Source of the DNA: Plantibacter auratus
Lineage (GTDB): Bacteria > Actinomycetota > Actinomycetes > Actinomycetales > Microbacteriaceae
DNA: 64,000 bases
Assembly: GCF_050587365.1 (NCBI RefSeq)
Contig: NZ_JBOBFV010000004.1
Location: 248,001 to 312,000, forward strand
Direction: 5' to 3'
Part shown: piece after piece, positions 40,404 to 47,734 of the stretch
Layout: every line of letters begins with the position of its first letter
Position numbering within the stretch: position 1 is the stretch's first letter
The notes under the pieces: model-generated
Databases searched by the model: none
What the model was told of the DNA's origin: nothing
The model's input: only the letters and a program-made list of their open reading frames with translations
Program-made: the position numbers and the translations under genes

Positions 40404-41195
40404 TCAGATGAGCGTGTAGCCGCCGTCGATCCGGAAGCTCTGCCCGACGACGTAGGAGGAGCGCTCTCCGGCGAGGTAGACGACGAGGTCGCCGAGCTCG
40501 TCCGGCTCACCCATCCGGCCGGCCGGGATCCGCGACACCCAGTCCTCGGCCATGTCAGGATTGGCGGCGACGAAGTCACGCGTCATGTCGCTCGCGAAGT
40601 AGCCCGGCGCGACGGCGTTGACCCGGATCCCCAGCGGCAGCCACTCGATCGCGAGACTGCTCGTGAGCATGGAGACGGCGGCCTTCGAGGCGTTGTATGC
40701 GGCCTGCGTCTGCGGCACGTTCACGGCGAAGGCGGACATCGAGGACATGTTCACGATGCTCGCCAGATGACCGGCGTCGCGGCGGTCGGCGACGAAGCGT
40801 CGCGCGAACTGCCGGGACACGAGGAAGGTCCCGGTGACGTTCACCCGGAAGAGTCGGTCCCAATCGGCCACCTCGGTGTCGATCGCGCGGGCGCCGTGCG
40901 TCATCCCGGCGCTGTTGACGAGGATGTCCGGCGTCCCGAGGACCTCCGCGACGTGGTCGAGCGCGGCGTTCACGGAGCCCTCGTCGGTGACGTCGACCGG
41001 GAGCCCGATCACCGCGGGCGAGACCTGGGCATCGAGGACCGACGCGGCGTCGGCCACCGTCTCCAAGCGGTCGAGGAGGGCGACCTGAGCGCCGGCTTCG
41101 GCGAGCGCCGTGGCCATCGCGAGCCCGAGCCCGCGGGCCCCTCCGGTGATGATCGCCGTGCGACCGGCGAGGACTGGTTCGTGTGTGGTTTCCAT
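40404..41195 (-). CDS. SDR family oxidoreductase, probable polyol dehydrogenase
   Basis: A 263-residue classical short-chain dehydrogenase: cofactor loop TGGARGLGLA near 17-26, Asp in LLDRLE favouring NAD, NSAGM near 93, catalytic Ser in NMSSMSAF, Tyr and Lys in AAYNASKAA (Y about 166) and MGEPDELGDLVVYLAG at the end. The pattern is close to D-threitol/arabinitol-type dehydrogenases. It probably oxidises a polyol imported by the convergent MFS permease. TAGACT lies six bases before the ATG. Confidence 0.87.
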   Translation of the reverse strand: METTHEPVLAGRTAIITGGARGLGLAMATALAEAGAQVALLDRLETVADAASVLDAQVSPAVIGLPVDVTDEGSVNAALDHVAEVLGTPDILVNSAGMTHGARAIDTEVADWDRLFRVNVTGTFLVSRQFARRFVADRRDAGHLASIVNMSSMSAFAVNVPQTQAAYNASKAAVSMLTSSLAIEWLPLGIRVNAVAPGYFASDMTRDFVAANPDMAEDWVSRIPAGRMGEPDELGDLVVYLAGERSSYVVGQSFRIDGGYTLI

Positions 41196-41201
41196 GGCGC
41201 C

Positions 41202-41207
41202 AGTCTA
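41202..41207 (-). promoter_or_regulatory. -10 box TAGACT of leaderless SDR gene
   Basis: TAGACT is six bases before the ATG at 41195. A GATATAT element, also found before the MFS gene, lies on the same strand at 41224-41230. Confidence 0.5.
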
Positions 41208-41243
41208 GAAGTTCCAGATGCTCATATATCTTTACTCGTCCGT

Positions 41244-41318
41244 AACTCAGGACGCTCGTGGCGCGCCGCGCACGCCACGCCGCGGCATGTCGGCGCCGCG
41301 CCGGGGTGCTCCTGAGTT
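41244..41318. repeat. 75-bp CTCAGGA palindrome between divergent genes
   Basis: AACTCAGGA (41244-41252) and TCCTGAGTT (41310-41318) enclose a GC-rich interior with further self-complementary segments. Arms and 75-bp length match the elements at 20025 and 20115. Unusually it is upstream of both flanking genes, so it is not acting as a 3' terminator for either. Confidence 0.72.
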
Positions 41319-41406
41319 GGGAACCGCTCGGCATCCTCCCTCGCTGTGACATCCTGTTGAGACGGACACGAACGGACACGTCCGACACCGATGGACAGGG
41401 AGCGAC

Positions 41407-42165
41407 ATGGCCACGACCGGCACGCTCGGCGCCGAGGAACGACGGACCCGACTGACGGCGATCCTCGAACGTGACGGCAGCATCCGCCTCGACGACGCGG
41501 CTACGGAGCTCGACGTGTCCTCGATGACCGTGCGACGCGACCTCGCCGACCTCGAGCAGCTCGGCCTGGTACGGCGCGTCCGGGGCGGGGCGATCCCGAC
41601 CCTGCGACCGAGGACCTTCACCGAGCGGTCCGCGACGGGTGTCCGCGAGAAGGGCGCCATCGTCGAGAAGCTCCGGTCGCTCATCCCGACGGACGGCGCG
41701 ATCGCGATCGACGCCTCCAGCACGGCCGGCGGCATCAGTCGACTGCTCGGCGAGTCGACCCTCACGGTGGCGACCAACTCCTACCCGAACTTCATCCTCG
41801 CCGGCGCGAACCGCGAGGTCACCGCGATCCTCGTCGGCGGCCAAGCCGAGTCGCGGACCGACAGCTTCATCGGCCCCATCGCCTGCCAAGCGGCGTCGTC
41901 GGTGCTCTACCGGCGCTTCTTCCTGTCGGCCGCCGCCATCGACCCGACCGTCGGCAGCTCGGAGGTCACCCTCGAAGAAGCGCAGGTCAAGCAGGCGTTC
42001 GCCCGCGCCTCCGACGAGACGATCCTCGTCGCCGCGTCCTCGAAGCTGGGGCAGCGCGCAATGGCGGTCGGCTTCGCCCTGGCGGACGTCGACCTCCTCG
42101 TCACGGAACTCGACCCCGCCGACCCTGCGCTCGACGCCTACCGCGACGCCGTCGAACTCCTCTGA
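41407..42165 (+). CDS. DeoR/GlpR family transcriptional regulator
   Basis: A 252-residue regulator: N-terminal HTH 9-62 (ILERDGSIRLDDAATELDVS, then MTVRRDLADLEQLGLVRRV with RRVRGGA) and a DeoR-C sugar-phosphate sensor domain with AIAIDASSTAGGISRLL and TLTVATNSY. It is divergent from the polyol dehydrogenase gene. The upstream direct repeat CGGACACGAACGGACACG (about 41365) may be its own site. Ligands of the family are phosphorylated sugars or polyols. Confidence 0.86.
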   Translation: MATTGTLGAEERRTRLTAILERDGSIRLDDAATELDVSSMTVRRDLADLEQLGLVRRVRGGAIPTLRPRTFTERSATGVREKGAIVEKLRSLIPTDGAIAIDASSTAGGISRLLGESTLTVATNSYPNFILAGANREVTAILVGGQAESRTDSFIGPIACQAASSVLYRRFFLSAAAIDPTVGSSEVTLEEAQVKQAFARASDETILVAASSKLGQRAMAVGFALADVDLLVTELDPADPALDAYRDAVELL

Positions 42166-42181
42166 GCACCAGGCCCCGCAC

Positions 42182-42257
42182 GTCCCGTTCTCAGGAGTCA
42201 CCGCGCGCGTCGATCCGCGCCAACCGCAACGCGCCGAGATTCTCCTGAGATCGGGAC
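42182..42257. terminator. 76-bp hairpin GTCCCGTTCTCAGGAG after the DeoR gene
   Basis: Arms of 16 bases (42182-42197 and 42242-42257) pair with one mismatch. It follows the DeoR stop by 16 bases and precedes the rhaEW promoter, and shares its arms with the element at 28905. Confidence 0.72.
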
Positions 42258-42343
42258 ATCCGCCATTGCGACATCTGTGACTTCTTGTCATACTTAACAC
42301 GATTGAACACTGGGCACGGACGTGCCCCGACGAAGGAGTGCGA

Positions 42344-44383
42344 ATGTCCGTGAACCCAACCGCTGCCGAGCTCATCGCCCGCAGCAACCGCCTCGGGAGC
42401 GACCCGAAGAACACCAACTACGCCGGCGGCAACACCTCGGCCAAGGGCACCGAGATCGACCCCGTCACGGGCGAGCCGGTCGAGCTCCTCTGGGTCAAGG
42501 GCTCCGGCGGCGACCTCGGCACGCTGAAGCCCGAGGGTCTCGCGGTCCTCCGCCTCGACCGCATGCGCGCCCTGCAGGACGTCTACCCCGGCCTCGACCG
42601 CGAGGACGAGATGGTCGCCGCCTTCGACTACACCCTGCACGGCAAGGGTGGCGCGGCCCCGTCCATCGACACCGCCATGCACGGCCTCGTCGACGCGGCC
42701 CACGTCGACCACCTGCACCCCGACTCCGGCATCGCCATCGCGACCGCCGCCGACGGCCCCGAACTCACCGCGAAGATCTTCGGCGACAAGGTCGTGTGGG
42801 TTCCGTGGCGTCGTCCCGGCTTCCAGCTCGGGCTCGACATCGCGGCCATCAAGGCCGACAACCCGCAGGCGATCGGCACCATCCTCGGCGGGCACGGCAT
42901 CACCGCCTGGGGAGACACCTCTGAGGAGGCCGAGGCGAACTCGCTGTGGATCATCGACACCGCGGCCGCCTACATCGAGGCGAACTCCCGCCCCGAGCCC
43001 TTCGGTCCGGCGCTCGACGGCTACGCAGCCCTGCCCGAGGCCGAGCGTCGTGCGAAGGCGGCAGCGCTCGCCCCCACCATCCGCGGGCTCGCCTCCGCCG
43101 ACCGCCCCGTCGTCGGCCACTTCACCGACAGCCCCGAGCTCCTCGACTTCCTGGCCTCGGCTGAGCACCCGCGCCTCACCGCGCTGGGCACGAGCTGCCC
43201 CGACCACTTCCTCCGCACCAAGGTGAAGCCGCTCACCGTCGACCTGCCCGCCACGGCGAGCGTCGAGGAGGTCATCGAGCGCCTCGGCACGCTGCACGAG
43301 GCGTACCGCGAGGACTACCAGGCCTACTACGACCGCCACGCCACGGCCGACAGCCCGGCGATCCGCGGCGCCGACCCGCTCATCGTCCTCGTCCCCGGCG
43401 TCGGCATGTTCAGCTTCGGCAAGGACAAGCAGACCGCGCGTGTCGCCGGCGAGTTCTACGTCAACGCCATCAACGTGATGCGCGGCGCCGAGGGGCTCTC
43501 CACCTACGCGCCGATCGACGAGGCCGAGAAGTTCGCGATCGAGTACTGGGCGCTCGAGGAGGCGAAGCTGCAGCGGATGCCTGCGCCGAAGCCACTCGCG
43601 ACCCGCATCGCGCTCGTCACCGGTGCCGCATCCGGCATCGGCAAGGCCATCGCCACGCGTCTCGTCGCGGAGGGCGCGGTCGTCGCGATCGCCGACCTCT
43701 CGCTGGAGAAGGCGCAGGCGGCGGCGGCCGAGCTCGGCAACACCGACGTCGCCATCGGGATCGCCGCCGACGTCTCGAACGAAGCCGCTGTCCAAGCCGC
43801 GATCGACGAGACCGTCATCGCCTTCGGTGGACTCGACCTCGTCGTCAACAACGCGGGCCTCTCGCTGTCGAAGTCGCTCCTCGAGACCACCGAGGCCGAT
43901 TGGGACCTCCAGCACAACGTCATGGCGAAGGGCTCGTTCCTCGTCTCGAAGGCCGCCGCACGCGTGCTCATCGACCAGAAGCTGGGCGGCGACATCGTCT
44001 ACATCTCGTCGAAGAACTCCGTGTTCGCGGGCCCGAACAACATCGCCTACTCCGCGACGAAGGCCGACCAGGCCCACCAGGTCCGCCTGCTCGCGGCAGA
44101 GCTCGGCGAGTACGGTGTGAAGGTGAACGGCATCAACCCCGACGGCGTCGTCCGCGGCTCCGGCATCTTCGCCTCAGGCTGGGGCGCGAACCGCGCGAAG
44201 ACGTACGGCATCGACGAGCAGGACCTCGGCAAGTTCTACGCGCAGCGCACCATCCTCAAGCGCGAGGTCGTCCCCGAGAACGTCGCGAACGCGGTCTTCG
44301 CGATCTGCACGAGCGACTTCAGCCACACGACCGGACTGCACATCCCCGTCGACGCGGGCGTGGCCGCAGCCTTCCTGCGATGA
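42344..44383 (+). CDS. rhaEW: Bifunctional L-rhamnulose-1-phosphate aldolase / L-lactaldehyde dehydrogenase
   Basis: A 679-residue fusion. Residues 1-400 form a class II aldolase/adducin-type domain with Zn ligands in HVDHLHPDSG (about 119-128) and ILGGHGITAWG (about 180-190). Residues 415-679 form an SDR with TGAASGIGKA near 425, NNAGLSLSK near 500 and YSATKADQAHQVR with Tyr near 569. It splits L-rhamnulose-1-phosphate to dihydroxyacetone phosphate and L-lactaldehyde and oxidises the latter to L-lactate. GAAGGAG precedes the ATG; a weak match to the rhamnose operator lies near 42295-42308. rhaB overlaps its stop. Confidence 0.92.
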   Translation: MSVNPTAAELIARSNRLGSDPKNTNYAGGNTSAKGTEIDPVTGEPVELLWVKGSGGDLGTLKPEGLAVLRLDRMRALQDVYPGLDREDEMVAAFDYTLHGKGGAAPSIDTAMHGLVDAAHVDHLHPDSGIAIATAADGPELTAKIFGDKVVWVPWRRPGFQLGLDIAAIKADNPQAIGTILGGHGITAWGDTSEEAEANSLWIIDTAAAYIEANSRPEPFGPALDGYAALPEAERRAKAAALAPTIRGLASADRPVVGHFTDSPELLDFLASAEHPRLTALGTSCPDHFLRTKVKPLTVDLPATASVEEVIERLGTLHEAYREDYQAYYDRHATADSPAIRGADPLIVLVPGVGMFSFGKDKQTARVAGEFYVNAINVMRGAEGLSTYAPIDEAEKFAIEYWALEEAKLQRMPAPKPLATRIALVTGAASGIGKAIATRLVAEGAVVAIADLSLEKAQAAAAELGNTDVAIGIAADVSNEAAVQAAIDETVIAFGGLDLVVNNAGLSLSKSLLETTEADWDLQHNVMAKGSFLVSKAAARVLIDQKLGGDIVYISSKNSVFAGPNNIAYSATKADQAHQVRLLAAELGEYGVKVNGINPDGVVRGSGIFASGWGANRAKTYGIDEQDLGKFYAQRTILKREVVPENVANAVFAICTSDFSHTTGLHIPVDAGVAAAFLR

Positions 44384-45843
44384 GTGCGGCAGGCCGGAGC
44401 GGCACCGTCGCGGCGGTCGACCTCGGGGCCACGAGCGGGCGGGTCATGCTCGGCCACGTCGGCCCCGGCGAGCTGCGCCTCGTGCCGGTCGCCCGGTTCC
44501 CGAACACGCCCGTCCGCACGCCCGACGGCCTGCACTGGAATATCCTCGAGCTGTACCGCTCGATCATCGCGGGGCTGTCGGGCGCAGCGAAGCAGGAGCC
44601 ACACCTCGCGAGCATCGGCATCGACTCGTGGGCGGTCGACTACGGCCTCCTCCGGCAGGGGCGCCTCCTCGGCGCACCGTTCCACTACCGCGACGAACGG
44701 ACGGCGGCAGGTGTCGAGGCGGTCCACGGAACGGTCCCCTTCGCCGACCTCTACCGCGTGAACGGCCTGCAGTTCCTGCCGTTCAACACCGTCTACCAGC
44801 TCGCGACCGAGCGCGACGCCGGCATGCTCGACGTCGCCGACACCGCGCTCCTGGTGCCCGACCTCATCGCGCACTGGCTGACCGGTGCCCGCGTCGCCGA
44901 GGCCACCAACGCGTCGACCACCGGCCTCGTCCGCGCCGCCGAACCGACCAGGTGGGACGCCGGACTCCTCACCCGACTCGGCATCCCGGCGGCCGTCCTC
45001 CCGCCGATCGTCCAGCCGGGCGATCGCATCGGGACGCTCCTCGAAGCGGTCGCCACCGAGGTCGGCCTGTCCGCGTCCACGCCCGTCACCGCCATCGGTT
45101 CACACGACACGGCCTCGGCGGTCGTCGCCGTCCCGATGACGACCCCGGACGCCGCCTACATCTCGTGCGGCACCTGGGGACTCGTCGGGGTCGAGCTCGA
45201 ACGCCCGGTCCTCACCGAGGCGAGTCGAGCGGCGAACTTCACGAACGAGGGCGGCGTCGACGGACGCACCCGCTTCCTGCACAACGTGATGGGACTCTGG
45301 CTCCTGAGCGAATCGGTGCGCACCTGGGAGCGTGGCGGCGAGACGATCGACCTCCCCGGGCTCATCGCCCAGGCCGCCGCGGTCGACACACCCGTCTCGG
45401 TGTTCGACGCGAACGACCCCCGGTTCCTCGCCCCCGGTGACCTGCCGGCGCGCATCGCCGGGTTCCTCACCGAGCACGGGCGGGCGGTCCCGCAGTCCCG
45501 TGCCGAGTTCGTCCGGTGCATCATCGAGAGCCTGGCGCAGGCGTTCGCGGATGCGGTCCACACGGCCTCCGAGCTGTCCGGGGTCCAGGTGCGCGCGATC
45601 CACGTCGTCGGCGGCGGATCCCAGAACACGCTCCTCTGCCAGCTGACGGCCGACCGTGCGGGGATCCCCGTCATCGCCGGCCCCGTCGAGGCGACGGCAC
45701 TGGGGAACGTCCTCGTCCAGGCGAGGGCGGTGGGGATCATCGACGGCGACCTCGAGTCCCTGCGCGCCCTCGTCGCCCGTTCCTTCGAGCCGACCCGCTA
45801 CGAGCCGCGCAAGCCTGCCGGCTCCACGACCGTCAGCCGGTAG
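44380..45843 (+). CDS. rhaB: L-rhamnulokinase
   Basis: A 487-residue FGGY-family sugar kinase: N-terminal phosphate loop VDLGATSGRVML (about 14-25), SIGIDSWAVDYGLL near 84, and C-terminal VVGGGSQNTLLCQLTADRAG near 410-429. It phosphorylates L-rhamnulose at O1 to give the substrate of the upstream aldolase. The ATG overlaps the rhaEW stop by four bases (ATGA). Its own TAG stop forms the first half of the next gene's -10 box. Confidence 0.93.
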   Translation: MSAAGRSGTVAAVDLGATSGRVMLGHVGPGELRLVPVARFPNTPVRTPDGLHWNILELYRSIIAGLSGAAKQEPHLASIGIDSWAVDYGLLRQGRLLGAPFHYRDERTAAGVEAVHGTVPFADLYRVNGLQFLPFNTVYQLATERDAGMLDVADTALLVPDLIAHWLTGARVAEATNASTTGLVRAAEPTRWDAGLLTRLGIPAAVLPPIVQPGDRIGTLLEAVATEVGLSASTPVTAIGSHDTASAVVAVPMTTPDAAYISCGTWGLVGVELERPVLTEASRAANFTNEGGVDGRTRFLHNVMGLWLLSESVRTWERGGETIDLPGLIAQAAAVDTPVSVFDANDPRFLAPGDLPARIAGFLTEHGRAVPQSRAEFVRCIIESLAQAFADAVHTASELSGVQVRAIHVVGGGSQNTLLCQLTADRAGIPVIAGPVEATALGNVLVQARAVGIIDGDLESLRALVARSFEPTRYEPRKPAGSTTVSR

Positions 45844-45846
45844 CGT
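45841..45846 (+). promoter_or_regulatory. -10 box TAGCGT built on the rhaB stop codon
   Basis: TAGCGT starts with the rhaB TAG and ends six bases before the ATG at 45853, predicting an internal leaderless promoter. Confidence 0.45.
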
Positions 45847-45852
45847 CGCAGC

Positions 45853-46785
45853 ATGACCGCTTCTCCACTCATCGTCAGCCTGCCCGCCGGCCTGCGCGAG
45901 GAGGTGCTGTCGCAGGGCCCCCTCCCCGAGGGCGTCGAGTTCGTCGAATGGGATCTGCGCACCGAACCGCCGGTCGAGCACATCGACCTCGTCGTACCCG
46001 TGTACCTCGGCTCGAACAAACCGCTCGCGAACGTCGGCGCGGTGACGCCGAAGCTCGTCCAGGTGCAGTCGATCGGTTACGACGGCCTTGCGGACCTCCT
46101 CCCGGAGGGCATCACCCTCGCGAACGCTGCGACCGTCCACGAGGCCTCGACGGCGGAGCTCACGGTCGGGCTCATCCTCGCCTCGCAGCGCGGCATCCCC
46201 GACTTCGTGCGAGCCGAGCGGACGGGCGAATGGCTGCAGAGCCAGCGCCCGAGCCTCGCCGACCGCCGCGTGCTCCTCATCGGGTACGGCGGGGTCGGCG
46301 CGGCCATCGAGGAGCGCCTGCTTCCGTTCGAGGTCGAGGTCACTCGGGTGGCGTCGAGCGCGCGGGAGGACGAGCGGGGGCCGATCCACGGCATCGACGA
46401 ACTGCCCGGACTCCTGCCGCACGCTGAGATCGTCATCGTCGTCGTCCCGCTCACCGACGGCACCCGCGGCTTGATCGGAGACGACTTCCTGGCGGCTCTG
46501 CCCGACGACGCCCTCGTCGTGAACGTCGCCCGCGGCCCGGTCGCCGACACCGACGCACTCGTGGAGCACGCGACGAGCGGTCGCATCCGACTCGCGCTCG
46601 ACGTGACCGACCCTGAACCGCTGCCCGCCGACCACCCGCTGTGGTCTCTGCCGAACGTGCTCGTCTCCCCGCACATCGGCGGCGCGACGAGCGCCATGCT
46701 GCCGCGGATGGCGCGTCTCCTGCGTCGACAGATCGAACATCTGTTGGCCGATGAGGAGCCGGAGAACATCGTCCTCCGCACCTGA
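45853..46785 (+). CDS. D-2-hydroxyacid dehydrogenase family protein
   Basis: A 310-residue dehydrogenase of the D-isomer-specific family. The NAD loop is VLLIGYGGVGAAIEERLLPF (about 139-158; GxGxxG) and the catalytic residues are Arg in VNVARGPVADTDALV near 226, Glu in DVTDPEPLPADHPLW near 253 and His in VSPHIGGATS near 273. It would interconvert a 2-oxoacid and a D-2-hydroxyacid. Its place after rhaB suggests a link to lactate or pyruvate metabolism, but the enantiomer does not match lldD, so its role in the pathway is uncertain. Confidence 0.85.
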   Translation: MTASPLIVSLPAGLREEVLSQGPLPEGVEFVEWDLRTEPPVEHIDLVVPVYLGSNKPLANVGAVTPKLVQVQSIGYDGLADLLPEGITLANAATVHEASTAELTVGLILASQRGIPDFVRAERTGEWLQSQRPSLADRRVLLIGYGGVGAAIEERLLPFEVEVTRVASSAREDERGPIHGIDELPGLLPHAEIVIVVVPLTDGTRGLIGDDFLAALPDDALVVNVARGPVADTDALVEHATSGRIRLALDVTDPEPLPADHPLWSLPNVLVSPHIGGATSAMLPRMARLLRRQIEHLLADEEPENIVLRT

Positions 46786-46844
46786 GACGGGCGTCGACGT
46801 CCGTCGATTTCGCTTCGCAGAAAAATCTACGGCGAGGGCTCGCG

Positions 46845-46884
46845 TTGAATCGGTTCAAGAGGTAGGGTTTGTGGTCTGACCACA
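46845..46884 (+). promoter_or_regulatory. gntR-lldD promoter with two different operators
   Basis: TTGAATCGGTTCAA (46845-46858), a variant of the rhamnose operator with two mismatched pairs, precedes the -10 box TAGGGT (46863-46868). The perfect palindrome TGTGGTCTGACCACA (46870-46884), typical of FadR/LldR-type GntR regulators, covers the expected start point. Confidence 0.75.
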
Positions 46885-46906
46885 CCGCAGTGCCGAAGGA
46901 GGATCG

Positions 46907-47734
46907 ATGAACGCACCAGCGACGGCCGCGCCGGCAGCGGCGCAGCCCGCCGCCGCAGCGGCGGAGCCCCGGGCCTGGGAGGTCGTGCTCGCCCGCATCG
47001 AGTCGGACCTCCTCAGCGGTGTCCTCACCCCCGGCGACCGCTTGCCCGGCGAACGACAGCTCGCGATCGACCTCGGCGTCGGTCGGTCCAGTGTCCGCGA
47101 GGCGATCCGCGTCCTCGAGGTCCTGGGACTCATCCGCACCCACACGGGGTCCGGCCCCACCGCCGGCGCGATCATCGTCGCCACGCCGTCCGGTGGCATG
47201 GCCACCCTCATGCGGCTTCAGGTCGCCGCGCAGGGCTTCGCCGTGCAGGACGTGGTCGACACGAGGCTCGTGATCGAGACCGCGGTCGTCCACAGTCTCG
47301 CCTCGCGCGCCGAAGCGGCCGTCCCCGATCTCACGCACCCCGAGTCCCTGCTCGACGCGATGGACCAGCCCACCCTCACGGAGGCCGAGTTCCTCGCCCT
47401 CGACGCGCAGTTCCACCTGTCGCTCGCCGAGGCGGAGGGCAACCAGGTCCTCGTCGCCACGATGTCGGGCCTCCGCGACTCCATCGAGCGCTACGTCCTG
47501 GCCGGTGTCCCACAACTGGCGTCGTGGTCAGCCACCGCCGACCGCCTGCGCACCGAGCACCGGGGCATCGTGGAGGCGATCCGCCGCGCCGACGCCGAGC
47601 TGGCCCGCCAGTCCGTCCGCTCCCACATCACCAACTACTACCAGGCTCGCGAACTGTCAGAAGACGACAGTCCGCACCCCTCAACACCCACCTCAAGCGA
47701 CAGTTCGCGGAAAGAAGAGACAGACCATGGTTGA
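46907..47734 (+). CDS. GntR (FadR subfamily) regulator, LldR-like
   Basis: A 275-residue regulator with an Ala/Pro-rich N-terminal 20 residues, a winged helix (about 25-90: GDRLPGERQLAIDLGVGRSS, then VREAIRVLEVLGLIRTH) and an FCD ligand domain (about 115-245). It lies upstream of and overlaps lldD by eight bases, so it is probably an L-lactate-responsive repressor of its own operon through TGTGGTCTGACCACA. The last 27 residues (from about ARELSEDDS) are encoded by a repeat element and are not part of the normal fold. GAAGGAGG precedes the ATG. Confidence 0.87.
   Translation: MNAPATAAPAAAQPAAAAAEPRAWEVVLARIESDLLSGVLTPGDRLPGERQLAIDLGVGRSSVREAIRVLEVLGLIRTHTGSGPTAGAIIVATPSGGMATLMRLQVAAQGFAVQDVVDTRLVIETAVVHSLASRAEAAVPDLTHPESLLDAMDQPTLTEAEFLALDAQFHLSLAEAEGNQVLVATMSGLRDSIERYVLAGVPQLASWSATADRLRTEHRGIVEAIRRADAELARQSVRSHITNYYQARELSEDDSPHPSTPTSSDSSRKEETDHG
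47648..47709. repeat. 62-bp palindrome CGCGAACTGTC inside the gntR 3' end
   Basis: Perfect 11-bp arms (47648-47658 and 47699-47709). This is the same family as 8662-8722 and 52653-52717, but here it lies between two cotranscribed genes, encodes the C-terminal tail of the regulator and ends 17 bases before the lldD ATG. Confidence 0.75.
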
